Notes: generated from the sequence alone by a model not told the origin. Positions 35,660-44,160 are shown, counted from the first letter of the stretch. The stretch: DNA of 64,000 nucleotides from an uncultured Burkholderiales bacterium (GCA_903870145.1 CAIQBO010000028.1:1-64000); one strand, 5' to 3'. Numbers and translations are program-made.

Positions 35660-38383
35660 TCAAGGCGGCACTTGCAGCACAGCGCTGTCCATCCACAGCG
35701 GGCTGGTTGCTGGAGCGCCGCCCATCTCAGAGGGGCCACCTGAGGGGCTGATGCGGCGGTAACCGTTGTCGTAATCCCAGGTGTTGACCCAGACTTTCAA
35801 GCCCGCCAAGGATGGCAGATCGGCCAGCAAACCTGGCGGGAAATCCAATTGAACAGTGCGCGCTGCATGGTCGACTTCAATGCGCGCAGTGCCTGACAAA
35901 ATTTGCCCCTCGGCTTGAGCGGATGCACCGCTTGCACTGAACAACACATTGGACCACCCATGCGCGCGCAAGCGGTAGTGCCAATGCCCCTCATCGGGCA
36001 ATTGCCCTTGCTGTAAAGGCATCTCGCGCACACCGTTCGACGCCGAGGGCTTGCCGATGAACACGCTGAAGGCCACATGGTCAAAACCATTGGCCGGGTT
36101 CCAGCCTTGACTCAAAGCGCCCATCTGCATGCGCAGGCGCAGCGCACGCTCGGCCCCCCAAAGTTGCACGCGCTGCAGGTCCAGCAGGCCCGGCACGTAG
36201 GTGCTGTCTTGCGGGTAGCGGTATTGACCGGTGGGGCCGCGGTCGTCACCGACCGGATCGTCGGTTTGCCCCAGCAGCGCCCATTGCCTTTCAAGTCGAA
36301 CCGTTTTGGCCTGGCTCACGCCAAGCAAGCTTGCACTCTTTCGCTCATGGGCCATCAGCACGATGCGCTGGTCTGAGGCGTCGGCCCATTGGGCTGTGTC
36401 GACTTTGACTGTCCAGCGCCTCCAACCCACTGGATCGTTGGCCTGGGGTTCAAGCCATTGCACTGATTGAGCGCTTTGCAAATTGCCATTGGCCACCCAC
36501 TTCAAATCGAGCTCTTGAAATTCTTGAGCTGAAGAAAATGGCCACGCGCCATTGACTTGAAAATCAGCATGGACACGCGCTGGCATGGCTTCAGGCAATT
36601 GCGGCGTGCGTTGGTCAGCCATTGAATGCACGGCCTGCAAAGGCTTGGCTGCTGACAGCGTGTTGGAAGCGCTTGCCCCGAGCCACACCTGGGCGCTGCG
36701 CGCTGGCAATTGCAAATTCAAAAGCGCTTGGCCGTTGGCCAATGGCCATGCCAAGTCCTGCGGCTTTTGGATGCTGGCGCCTGCAAAACCCCATGCGCCT
36801 TGCAAGCGCAAGGGGGCGGACACCTCTGGCAATCCTTGCATCAATGGCAAGGCGTCCAGCAGCACTGCATGCTCTGCCGTGTTGAACACCACCCATGCCG
36901 ATTGCCCTTCATGGTCCATGCGGTAGGCCAACACGCCAGGGCCTGCGGCATCGTCGCGCAAGAGCGTAGGAAGGCCGCGGGAGAAAACTTTGTTTTGCCG
37001 TCGCAGTGCTGTGGCCGCTTTGACAAACTGGTAAAGCGCAGACTCGGTGTCAAAGTGGTCCCGCCCTTGCGAGCCATAACCTGCTGCGAACATCGAGCTT
37101 CTTTGCTCAGTCAAGCCTTGCTCTGTGCCGTAATACAAAGTGGGGATTCCGGGCAGTGTCATGAGCAGCAGCAAACTTTGCCGCAAGGCCAAGGGGCTGC
37201 CGCCCTTTAAGAATCGGTCCACATCGTGGTTGTCTACGAAGGTCGGCATGCGATGCGGGTCGCTGTGGATTTGCATGACCTGCGCAATCCGCTGGGCCAA
37301 TTCGCGGGTGGGCTGTCCGCGCGCCATCACGTCACCCAAGCTGCCATACAAGGGGAAGTTCAGCATGCTTTGCAGCACCGGTTGACCCTTGGCATCGCGC
37401 ACATACGATTCGATCTTTTGCATCTGCTGGGTCTGGCCCGGTTTGTCCATGCTGAACCCCTCGCCAAAGGTTAAAAAGTCTTTGCGGCCAGTTTGGGCGG
37501 CCCGCATTTTCATGCCGGGGTACTTTTTATCTTTGGAATACAAAAAATCTTGCAGCGCATCTTGTGGCACAAAAAAAGCGGTGTCTACGCGAAACGCGTC
37601 CACCCCCACGCTTTCAATCCAGTGCCCGTAACTCTCGCGCAGCGCGCGGCGAACGACAGGGTTTTCTGAATTCAAATCGTCTAAGCCTGACATTTGGTAA
37701 TTGAGCTCTTGCTGCCTGTCCTTGTAATTGTGGATGTCGGGGCTCCAGTGGTAAATACCGGCCTTGCGGTGCGCGGGCTTGCGCGGATCGTTCATGTCAA
37801 AAGGCGCTTGCAGCGGCGCGGCCATGGGCCGGGAGGCTGCGTTGCGCTGGTAGCCTTGCTTGGGGTCCTGCGCATTCCAGTGGGTGTAGCGGAAAAAATC
37901 TCCGGTGTGATTCAGCACAATGTCTTGCACCAAGAACATGCTGCGTCGGTGCAAAGCGTCTGAGAGTTGTTGGTAGTCTTTCAAGTTGCCCATGTGCGGG
38001 TCGACTTTTTTGAAGTTGGAGGCCCAATACCCGTGGTAGCCCCCATATTCACCATTCCACCATTGATTGGCCACCGGCGGTGTGATCCAGACAGCGCTGG
38101 CGCCAAGGCCTTGGATGTAGTCCAAACGCCGGCGCACACCTTGCAAGTCACCGCCGCTGTATTTGGACTCTAGGCGGGGGTCAAACTCGTCGGCGCCCTG
38201 CTGGTTGTTGCTGGGGTTGGCGTCGTCAAAACGATCGGTCATGACAAAGTAGATGACCTGGTCGCGCCAATCGGGGGAGGGCACGTGGAGTTTCAACTTC
38301 TGTGCCGCCACTGGCCATGCCAATGCGCAGAGAAAAAGCAAGCCAATACTTGTAACTTTACTACTTTTGAAAGAAAATAACAT
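35660..38383 (-). CDS. Large exported alpha-amylase (GH13) with C-terminal accessory domains
   Basis: A 907-residue secreted GH13 protein. The signal peptide ends near VAA-QK (residue 27). The catalytic barrel has DIVLNHTGD (154-162), DAFRVDTAF with nucleophile Asp267, TFGEGF with Glu308 and FVDNHD near 390. After the barrel's beta domain (to about 560) come two further regions: an Ala/Gln-rich part, and from about residue 690 a module with DPVGDDRGP and KVWVNTWDYDNGYRR that resembles the glucodextranase C-terminal domain, likely carbohydrate-binding or surface-docking. A HexR-type box lies inside codons 7-11. An upstream in-frame start at 38407 is possible. It is divergent from glk-hexR. Confidence 0.88.
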   Translation of the reverse strand: MLFSFKSSKVTSIGLLFLCALAWPVAAQKLKLHVPSPDWRDQVIYFVMTDRFDDANPSNNQQGADEFDPRLESKYSGGDLQGVRRRLDYIQGLGASAVWITPPVANQWWNGEYGGYHGYWASNFKKVDPHMGNLKDYQQLSDALHRRSMFLVQDIVLNHTGDFFRYTHWNAQDPKQGYQRNAASRPMAAPLQAPFDMNDPRKPAHRKAGIYHWSPDIHNYKDRQQELNYQMSGLDDLNSENPVVRRALRESYGHWIESVGVDAFRVDTAFFVPQDALQDFLYSKDKKYPGMKMRAAQTGRKDFLTFGEGFSMDKPGQTQQMQKIESYVRDAKGQPVLQSMLNFPLYGSLGDVMARGQPTRELAQRIAQVMQIHSDPHRMPTFVDNHDVDRFLKGGSPLALRQSLLLLMTLPGIPTLYYGTEQGLTEQRSSMFAAGYGSQGRDHFDTESALYQFVKAATALRRQNKVFSRGLPTLLRDDAAGPGVLAYRMDHEGQSAWVVFNTAEHAVLLDALPLMQGLPEVSAPLRLQGAWGFAGASIQKPQDLAWPLANGQALLNLQLPARSAQVWLGASASNTLSAAKPLQAVHSMADQRTPQLPEAMPARVHADFQVNGAWPFSSAQEFQELDLKWVANGNLQSAQSVQWLEPQANDPVGWRRWTVKVDTAQWADASDQRIVLMAHERKSASLLGVSQAKTVRLERQWALLGQTDDPVGDDRGPTGQYRYPQDSTYVPGLLDLQRVQLWGAERALRLRMQMGALSQGWNPANGFDHVAFSVFIGKPSASNGVREMPLQQGQLPDEGHWHYRLRAHGWSNVLFSASGASAQAEGQILSGTARIEVDHAARTVQLDFPPGLLADLPSLAGLKVWVNTWDYDNGYRRISPSGGPSEMGGAPATSPLWMDSAVLQVPP
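38351..38365. promoter_or_regulatory. HexR/RpiR-type operator candidate at the start of the large amylase gene
   Basis: TGTAACTTTACTACT matches the HexR palindrome at 13 of 15 positions. It overlaps the codons for the signal peptide of the minus-strand amylase, where a bound repressor would block elongation, and is 153 bases from the box at 38504. Confidence 0.5.
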
Positions 38384-38503
38384 GTGATTGAGTTGCCAGG
38401 TGAGCAAAGAAAAAAGCTATTTTGCTTGATTTTTAGAAGAAATAGGCCATCATATGCTTTGAATCAAGAAGTTTTTCCAAATTCCAGCCGCGCTAAACTT
38501 GTT

Positions 38504-38518
38504 AGTAGTTACATTACA
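38504..38518. promoter_or_regulatory. HexR/RpiR-type operator candidate ahead of glk-hexR
   Basis: AGTAGTTACATTACA (minus strand TGTAATGTAACTACT) matches TGTARTWWWAYTACA at 13 of 15 positions. It lies 44 bases before the glk-hexR start, which suggests autoregulation, in the region shared with the divergent amylase gene. Confidence 0.6.
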
Positions 38519-38561
38519 TGTTTGACCGATTTTCAAGACTGAACTGCATTCTCTAAAGCCC

Positions 38562-40424
38562 ATGATTTCCTTTGACTCTCCACGCTTGATTGCCGATATA
38601 GGCGGCCTCTATGCCCGTTTCGCCATCGAGAGTGCCTACGGGGAGTTTTCACATCAAAAAAGCTTGCGATGCGCTGACTTTCCCAGTTTTCAAGCGGCTG
38701 TGACGGCTTATCTGGAGGGCTTGAAGTCCATCACCGTGGCGCACGCCGCGGTGGCCATTGCCAACCCGGTGGAGGGCGACTTCATTCGGATGACCAATTA
38801 CCACTGGCAATTCTCGATTGAGGCCACGCGCCTGGATCTGGGCCTGGACACCTTGGTCGTGGTCAATGACTTCACCGCCTTGGCCATGGCCTTACCGCGT
38901 TTGGCCGCGCAGGATTTTCGGCAGGTAGGCGGGGGGCAGGCCGTCAAGCACAGTGTGATTGGCCTGATTGGCTCGGGCTCGGGCTTGGGCGTTTCGGGCT
39001 TGATCCCTTCTGGCGAAGGCTGGACATCTTTGGGCTCTGAAGGCGGTCACACCAGTTTTTCACCCTCCGATGAGCAGGAAATGGCCGTGCTGCGCTACGC
39101 CTGGCGTCAATTTGAACATGTGTCTTTTGAACGCTTGCTTTCTGGCCCGGGGCTGGAGTTGGTGTACCAGGCTTTGGCCGACATGAATGCGCAAAAAGTT
39201 GCACCCCTGTCTGCGCCAGAGATCACGCGCCAAGCACTGGACAAGCAAGACGCTTTGTGCACCCAAACACTGCAAGTTTTTTGCAACATGCTGGGCACAG
39301 CGGCCAGCAATTTGGCGGTCACCCTTGGCGCGTTGGGTGGCATCTACATTGGCGGCAGCATTGTGCCTCGATTGGGTGAGTATTTTGACCGCTCTGGGTT
39401 TCGTCAGCGTTTTGAAGACAAAGGCCGCTTCAAACCCTATGTGGCGCAAATTCCCACCCTGGTGATCACCGCGCCTGAAGCGACGTTTCTGGGCGCCTCG
39501 GCCATCTTGGACGCGCAACTTCGCAACTTGATGAACGCCCCAGGCTCGGCCATCTTGTCGCAAATCAGGCGCGCGCGGGCTGACCTGTCTCCTGCAGAGC
39601 AGCGCGTGGCCGATTTGGTGCTGGCCAAGCCGCGCTCGGTCTTGAACGACCCGATACACGACATTGCCTTGGCAGCGCAGGTCAGCCAACCCACGGTGAT
39701 TCGGTTTTGCCGCTCAATTGGGTGCAAGGGCTTGTCTGACTTCAAATTGCGCTTGGCCTCGGGCCTGAGCGTTTCGGTGCCGATCACGCACTCTCAGGTC
39801 ACGCGCGAGGACTCGGTGCTGGAGTTGGGCGTGAAAGTTTTGGGCAACACGGCCAATGCCATTCTTCAATTGCGCAATGAGTTGCAGCGCGAAGCGATCG
39901 ACCGGGCGATTGATTTGGTGGCCGCAGCGGACCGCGTGGAGTTGTTTGCACTGGGCAATTACGCGGCGGTGGCGCAAGACGCGCAAACCAAATTCTTGCG
40001 CTTGGGTTTGCCCTGTGGCGCGCATACCGACCCGCATTTGCAAGACTTGATGGCCGGCACAATTTCGCCCAGCACGGTGGCGATCATCATCAGCAGTGGC
40101 GGCAAGTTGCCTGAGTTGATGGCATTGCAAGAAAAAATTCACCAGCGTGGGGCCTGCGTCATTGCGGTGACAGCCACTCAGTCGCCCTTGGCCCGCAAAG
40201 CCGATGTGGCCTTGGTGGCCGAGCACAATGAGCATGCAGCCACGCACCTGCCCATGGTCAGTCGCGTGTTGCACCTGCTGCTGCTTGATATTTTGGTGGT
40301 GGGCCTGGAAATGCGCTACGCCAGCAACCCACCCGAGGACTTGGGGCCCAAGCCGCCATCGCGCGAGACGCCCAGCACGCGCTTAGTTTCGAGCCCCAAA
40401 CCGGCCATTTCACACAGCCAATAG
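38562..40424 (+). CDS. Glucokinase-HexR (RpiR family) fusion regulator
   Basis: A 620-residue fusion: glucokinase fold (about 1-325), RpiR-type HTH (about 335-415, SQPTVIRFCRSIGCKGLSDF) and SIS sugar-phosphate domain (about 450-585, LFALGNYAAVAQDAQTKFLR). Such bifunctional glucokinase/RpiR proteins are known in Burkholderiales; the HexR part senses Entner-Doudoroff intermediates. Here the kinase motifs are altered: DIGGLYAR (12-19) replaces DxGGTNAR, and GSGSG (137-141) replaces GPGTG, while NDF (102-104) with the putative catalytic Asp and EGGHTSF remain. A separate canonical glucokinase is encoded at 43184, so this half may serve mainly as a sensor. Six HexR-type boxes in the locus are its predicted targets, including one at its own promoter. 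Confidence 0.92.
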   Translation: MISFDSPRLIADIGGLYARFAIESAYGEFSHQKSLRCADFPSFQAAVTAYLEGLKSITVAHAAVAIANPVEGDFIRMTNYHWQFSIEATRLDLGLDTLVVVNDFTALAMALPRLAAQDFRQVGGGQAVKHSVIGLIGSGSGLGVSGLIPSGEGWTSLGSEGGHTSFSPSDEQEMAVLRYAWRQFEHVSFERLLSGPGLELVYQALADMNAQKVAPLSAPEITRQALDKQDALCTQTLQVFCNMLGTAASNLAVTLGALGGIYIGGSIVPRLGEYFDRSGFRQRFEDKGRFKPYVAQIPTLVITAPEATFLGASAILDAQLRNLMNAPGSAILSQIRRARADLSPAEQRVADLVLAKPRSVLNDPIHDIALAAQVSQPTVIRFCRSIGCKGLSDFKLRLASGLSVSVPITHSQVTREDSVLELGVKVLGNTANAILQLRNELQREAIDRAIDLVAAADRVELFALGNYAAVAQDAQTKFLRLGLPCGAHTDPHLQDLMAGTISPSTVAIIISSGGKLPELMALQEKIHQRGACVIAVTATQSPLARKADVALVAEHNEHAATHLPMVSRVLHLLLLDILVVGLEMRYASNPPEDLGPKPPSRETPSTRLVSSPKPAISHSQ

Positions 40425-40463
40425 CTGACCCTACAACCCTACAAACCCAAGGGAAATCCCTCA

Positions 40464-40478
40464 TGTAATTTAGCTACT
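40464..40478. promoter_or_regulatory. HexR/RpiR-type operator candidate, distal site at tonB promoter
   Basis: TGTAATTTAGCTACT matches the HexR palindrome at 13 of 15 positions. It is 31 bases (about three helical turns) from the perfect box at 40495, so both would face the same side of the DNA. Confidence 0.6.
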
Positions 40479-40494
40479 GTTTTATTATTTTTTA

Positions 40495-40509
40495 TGTAAT
40501 TTAATTACA
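40495..40509. promoter_or_regulatory. HexR/RpiR-type operator, perfect palindrome at tonB promoter
   Basis: TGTAATTTAATTACA is a perfect 7-1-7 palindrome and matches the HexR consensus at every position. It is the best of the six sites and overlaps a likely -10 element. Confidence 0.75.
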
Positions 40510-40648
40510 ATCTATGCCACCACATCGTCTTTACAGACGACTTGCTCGATTTTTTTAACCATTAGAATTCAGCCCGATTGAAGCCTCCAATTTCTCCGAT
40601 AGGAGATCCTTGTTTGCCCAATCCACCCTTCATAGGAGCTATTGATAC

Positions 40649-41305
40649 ATGAAAGACTTCGCCAGCCGGCAGAGATCACCCAGAAAACACATTTTGGGTT
40701 TGAGTCTCGTGGTGGTGTTGCATGCGTTGTTGTTCTGGGCCATCAACTCAGGACTGGCTCGCAAGTTTGTCAAAATTCTCAAGCCCCCGGTGGAAGCTGT
40801 GCTGCTTGAAGAGACCAAACCTGACATTCCGCCGCCGCCGCCGCCTCCTCCTCCTAAAAATTTACCGCCCCCACCGCCCGCCTATGTGCCGCCGGTGGAT
40901 GTGGCTGTGTCCGCGCCCACACCGGTCAACGCCATTGCGGCGGTATCGAATACGCCGCAGCCCATTGCGCCGCCTTCGCCACTGCCGGTCGCCATGGCGC
41001 CGCCGCCTCCTCCTCCTGCACCGCCGGTCAGAGTAGCTGCCGTGATCAGCGCCTCCAGTTGCGAGAAGCCCGAGTACCCCAACGCCTCTAAGCGCTTGGA
41101 GGAAGAGGGCACGGTGCAGCTGAAGTTCTTGGTGGGCACGGACGGGCGCGTCATAGAGTCGGCCGTTGAGAAGTCTTCGGGCTTTAGGCGCCTGGATGAA
41201 GCGGCCCGAGGGGCCTTGTCCAAGTGCCAATTCAAGCCCGGCACGGAAGACGGCAAGCCGCTGCAAAGCTGGGCCAGCATGAAGTACACATGGCGTTTGG
41301 AGTAA
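40649..41305 (+). CDS. tonB: TonB energy transducer
   Basis: A 218-residue inner-membrane-anchored protein that links the ExbB/ExbD motor to the outer-membrane receptor. One N-terminal helix (about 16-33, HILGLSLVVVLHALLFW) is followed by a proline-rich spacer with runs of 8-9 prolines (about 59-130) and a C-terminal TonB domain (about 140-218) with CEKPEYPNASKRLEEEGTV and the closing WRLE. Length is typical. Two HexR-type boxes lie upstream. As first gene of an operon with exbB, two exbD and glucokinase, it is likely dedicated to glucan uptake. Confidence 0.93.
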   Translation: MKDFASRQRSPRKHILGLSLVVVLHALLFWAINSGLARKFVKILKPPVEAVLLEETKPDIPPPPPPPPPKNLPPPPPAYVPPVDVAVSAPTPVNAIAAVSNTPQPIAPPSPLPVAMAPPPPPPAPPVRVAAVISASSCEKPEYPNASKRLEEEGTVQLKFLVGTDGRVIESAVEKSSGFRRLDEAARGALSKCQFKPGTEDGKPLQSWASMKYTWRLE

Positions 41306-41396
41306 GCCGCAAGGCCGCACTCCAGCACCTGCAAAATTTGTTCACAACACACGTCACTTTTTTAAATTATTTGAATCCGTTTCAGAGGAGTCCACC

Positions 41397-42260
41397 ATGA
41401 TCAAGCAACTCAAAACCCTCGTACTCAGCATTGGCCTGCTCGCCGCTCTGAGCTTGGCAAGCAACAGCTTTGCCGCCAAACCCAAAGAGGCAGCGCCTGC
41501 GCCTGCAGTTGCAGCGCCTGCTGCCCCTGCGGCAGAAGCACCACCCGCACCGGTGGCCGCTGCTGTGGTTGCGCCAGCCCCCGCGGCTGATGCCAGCGCC
41601 CATGAAGACAACCCCTACGGCCTGAACGCTTTGTGGAGTCAGGGCGACATCGTGGCCAAGACCACATTGCTGATCTTGGTGCTGATGAGCTTGGGCAGCT
41701 GGTACGTGATCGTCACCAAATATGCCGAGCAAGCCAAAAACGCACGCTTTGCCAAAGCGGCGCAAGAGAGTTTTTGGGTAGCCGCCGACCTGCGCCAAGG
41801 CACTGACGGCCTGCATGAGGACAGCCCCTTTCGCTTCATTGCAGAAAAGGGCTTGGAAAGCGCTAAAAAGCACACCGGCCTCTTGGGCGCAGTGGACTTC
41901 AACACCTGGGTGACGCAGAACATTCAGCGCGCTATCAGCAGCGTGCAAAACCGCATGCAAGACGGCCTGGCGGTGCTGGCCACTGTGGGTTCGACATCGC
42001 CTTTTGTGGGCTTGTTTGGCACGGTTTGGGGCATCTACAACGCGCTGGTGAAGATCGGCATGTCGGGCCAAGCTTCGATTGACAAAGTCGCCGGCCCCGT
42101 GGGCGAGTCGCTGATCATGACGGCCATCGGCTTGGCCGTGGCGGTGCCCGCTGTGCTGGGTTACAACTGGCTGGTGCGCCGCAACAAGGGCGTGATGGAA
42201 GATGTGCACGCTTTTGGTTCTGACCTGCACTCGGTCTTGCTCGCTTCGAGCAAAAAATAA
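41397..42260 (+). CDS. exbB: ExbB-type proton channel protein with exported N-terminal extension
   Basis: A 287-residue MotA/TolQ/ExbB family protein. It begins with a signal peptide (about 1-22) and an Ala/Pro-rich periplasmic stretch (about 23-68), then three membrane helices near 85-105, 190-212 and 233-255. The last two carry the conserved GTVWGIY and Thr/Pro residues of the proton path. The N-terminal extension is known for ExbB of some proteobacteria. AGGAG precedes the ATG. It follows tonB by 91 bases. Confidence 0.93.
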   Translation: MIKQLKTLVLSIGLLAALSLASNSFAAKPKEAAPAPAVAAPAAPAAEAPPAPVAAAVVAPAPAADASAHEDNPYGLNALWSQGDIVAKTTLLILVLMSLGSWYVIVTKYAEQAKNARFAKAAQESFWVAADLRQGTDGLHEDSPFRFIAEKGLESAKKHTGLLGAVDFNTWVTQNIQRAISSVQNRMQDGLAVLATVGSTSPFVGLFGTVWGIYNALVKIGMSGQASIDKVAGPVGESLIMTAIGLAVAVPAVLGYNWLVRRNKGVMEDVHAFGSDLHSVLLASSKK

Positions 42261-42295
42261 TTGGCCCAGCAACAGCCCACACAGGAGAGGCCAGT

Positions 42296-42712
42296 ATGGC
42301 GATGAACGTAGGCTCTGAGGGAGACGAAGACGAGATCATGAGTCAGATCAACACCACGCCTTTGGTGGACGTGATGTTGGTGCTCTTGATCATCTTTTTG
42401 ATCACAATTCCGGTGGTGACCACCTCGATCAAGGTGGAGTTGCCCAAAGAGAAAAACCTGGTGCGGGAAACCAAACCCGAGAACGTTATCATCTCGGTGG
42501 ATGTCAAGGGCAAGATTTTTTTGTATGACACGCCGATCAAAAACTCTGACGACTTGCTGCAGCGCATGAAGAAATTTTCTGTCATGAAGCCGCAACCTGA
42601 AGTGCAGATTCGCGGTGATGGCAAGAGTGACTTTGAGTCGATCGGACGCGTGATCTATGCGGTGCAGCGCGCGGGCATCACCAAGGTTGGCTTTATCACT
42701 GAGCCGCAATAA
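42296..42712 (+). CDS. exbD: ExbD biopolymer transport protein, first copy
   Basis: A 138-residue ExbD/TolR protein with a short cytosolic N-terminus, one membrane helix containing the essential Asp (NTTPLVDVMLVLLIIF) and a periplasmic domain. It forms the motor with ExbB. It lies 35 bases after exbB with an AGGAG site, and 15 bases before a second exbD. Confidence 0.93.
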   Translation: MAMNVGSEGDEDEIMSQINTTPLVDVMLVLLIIFLITIPVVTTSIKVELPKEKNLVRETKPENVIISVDVKGKIFLYDTPIKNSDDLLQRMKKFSVMKPQPEVQIRGDGKSDFESIGRVIYAVQRAGITKVGFITEPQ

Positions 42713-42727
42713 AAGAGGAACAAGAAC

Positions 42728-43159
42728 ATGGCCATGAACGTAGGCAGCGGCTCTGGGAGTGACGAGCCTGAAGTGATGATGGACATCAACACCACGCCCT
42801 TGATTGACGTGATGTTGGTGCTGCTCATCATGTTGATCATCACCATTCCGCCGCAGTTGCATTCGGTGACCTTGGACATGCCGGTGGTCACGCCGCCGAG
42901 CAAAAAAATTGACCCTGTGGTGATCAAGATCGATGTGGATGCCTCCAGCGTGATCAATTGGAACGGCCGCCCGGTGACGGGTCGCGCAGATTTAGAAGCC
43001 AAGTTGAAAGAGGCAGCGGCGATGCAGCCGCAGCCCGAGTTGCACATTCGCTCGCATGCCAAAGCCAAGTACGACGCAGTGGCCCAGGTCATGGCCAGCG
43101 CGCAGCGCCTGGGGCTGAGCAAGTTGGGCATCGTGGGTTCTGAGCAGTTTGTCAATTGA
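42728..43159 (+). CDS. exbD: ExbD biopolymer transport protein, second copy
   Basis: A 143-residue ExbD paralogue: N-terminus MAMNVGSGSGSDEPEVM resembles the first copy, the membrane helix keeps the Asp (NTTPLIDVMLVLLIMLI), but the periplasmic part differs. Tandem ExbD proteins are known beside dedicated TonB systems (for example in Xanthomonas), where each may have a separate role. GAGGA lies upstream. Confidence 0.92.
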   Translation: MAMNVGSGSGSDEPEVMMDINTTPLIDVMLVLLIMLIITIPPQLHSVTLDMPVVTPPSKKIDPVVIKIDVDASSVINWNGRPVTGRADLEAKLKEAAAMQPQPELHIRSHAKAKYDAVAQVMASAQRLGLSKLGIVGSEQFVN

Positions 43160-43183
43160 AGTGTTAAGGCCCTTTTTTCGCCC

Positions 43184-44155
43184 ATGCCTGTGACAGATAC
43201 TTTTCCGCGCTTGCTGGGCGATGTGGGCGGGACCAATGCGCGATTTGGCTGGCAAGCGCATGCTGGCAGCGCCATCGAACATGTGCAAGTTTTGCCCTGC
43301 GAACAGCACCCCACTTTGGAAGCGGCCATTCGCACTTATTTGAGCTTGAAGGCCTTGCCGCAACCCACCGCCTGCGCCCTGGGAATTGCCAACCCTGTGA
43401 CGGGCGATCAGGTCAGTATGACCAACCACCATTGGTCTTTTTCCATCGCGCAGATGCAAGCCAGCCTGGGTTTGCACAGGCTCCACGTGATCAATGATTT
43501 CACTGCGCTGGCTTTGGCTTTGCCGTCTTTGCCTGCTGCGCACTTGATGCAAATTGGCGGCGCTGCTGCACAGGCCCATGCACCCAAAGCCTTGATTGGT
43601 GCGGGCACGGGCCTGGGCGTTTCGGGCTTGTTGCCCACGGGCAAACCTGACCAATGGCTGGCCATTGCTGGCGAAGGCGGGCACGCCACACTGGCGGCTC
43701 AAAGCGAGACAGAGTTTCGGGTGATTCAATGGCTCCAGCAAAAATATGGCCACGTCTCTGCCGAGCGCGTGCTCTGCGGGCAAGGCCTGCTGGACTTGTT
43801 CAGCGCATTGCGCGAGCTGCAGCATTTGCCGCCCTTGCAGGTGGCCAGCGCGTCTGAGGTCACTGACTTGGCGCTGCAAAAGCAAGACGCCGTGGCACTG
43901 GCCAGCTTGGAGATGTTTAGCAGTTTCTTGGGCAGCGTCGCGGGCAACTTGGCGCTGACCTTGGGCGCGCGGGGCGGCGTTTATTTGGGTGGTGGGATTG
44001 TGCCGCGTTGGCTCGGCTGGTTTGAACATTCAAGCTTTCGCACAAGCTTTCAAGCCAAGGGGCGCTTTGCGGCGTATCTGAAGGACATTCCGGTGTGGGT
44101 GATCAACGCACCCGAGTCGCCTGCGCTTTTGGGCGCAGCGCGCTCGTTCAACTGA
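43184..44155 (+). CDS. glk: Glucokinase (stand-alone, canonical motifs)
   Basis: A 323-residue cytosolic glucokinase that phosphorylates glucose with ATP. Its motifs are canonical: DVGGTNARFG (13-22), NDFTALALALP with the catalytic Asp, GAGTGLGVSG, and EGGHATL. It is clearly related to the kinase half of the fusion at 38562 (shared IANPV.GD, HHW.FS, GARGGVYLGGGIVP blocks) but keeps the Thr and Asn that the fusion lacks. It follows exbD by 24 bases and closes the operon, supplying glucose 6-phosphate for the Entner-Doudoroff route. Confidence 0.93.
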   Translation: MPVTDTFPRLLGDVGGTNARFGWQAHAGSAIEHVQVLPCEQHPTLEAAIRTYLSLKALPQPTACALGIANPVTGDQVSMTNHHWSFSIAQMQASLGLHRLHVINDFTALALALPSLPAAHLMQIGGAAAQAHAPKALIGAGTGLGVSGLLPTGKPDQWLAIAGEGGHATLAAQSETEFRVIQWLQQKYGHVSAERVLCGQGLLDLFSALRELQHLPPLQVASASEVTDLALQKQDAVALASLEMFSSFLGSVAGNLALTLGARGGVYLGGGIVPRWLGWFEHSSFRTSFQAKGRFAAYLKDIPVWVINAPESPALLGAARSFN

Positions 44156-44160
44156 AACGG

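Larger units (their letters stand above)
40425..40648. promoter_or_regulatory. Promoter region of the tonB-exbBD-glk operon
   Basis: A 224-base A+T-rich gap with two HexR-type boxes (listed separately). A TACAAT (40506-40511) overlapping the second box is a possible -10, so binding there would block RNA polymerase. AGGAG lies 13 bases before the tonB start. Confidence 0.6.

Noticed and set aside
40830-41030. CCG/CCT-rich repeats in tonB as a microsatellite or phase-variable tract
   Set aside because: They encode the proline-rich spacer expected in TonB, and the runs are broken by synonymous changes.
41290-41325. GGAGT...ACTCC inverted repeat after tonB as a terminator
   Set aside because: The stem is interrupted and no T-run follows directly; exbB is likely cotranscribed.
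41382-42272. Long minus-strand open frame opposite exbB
   Set aside because: Antisense shadow caused by the codon bias of exbB; the plus-strand protein has clear ExbB helices.
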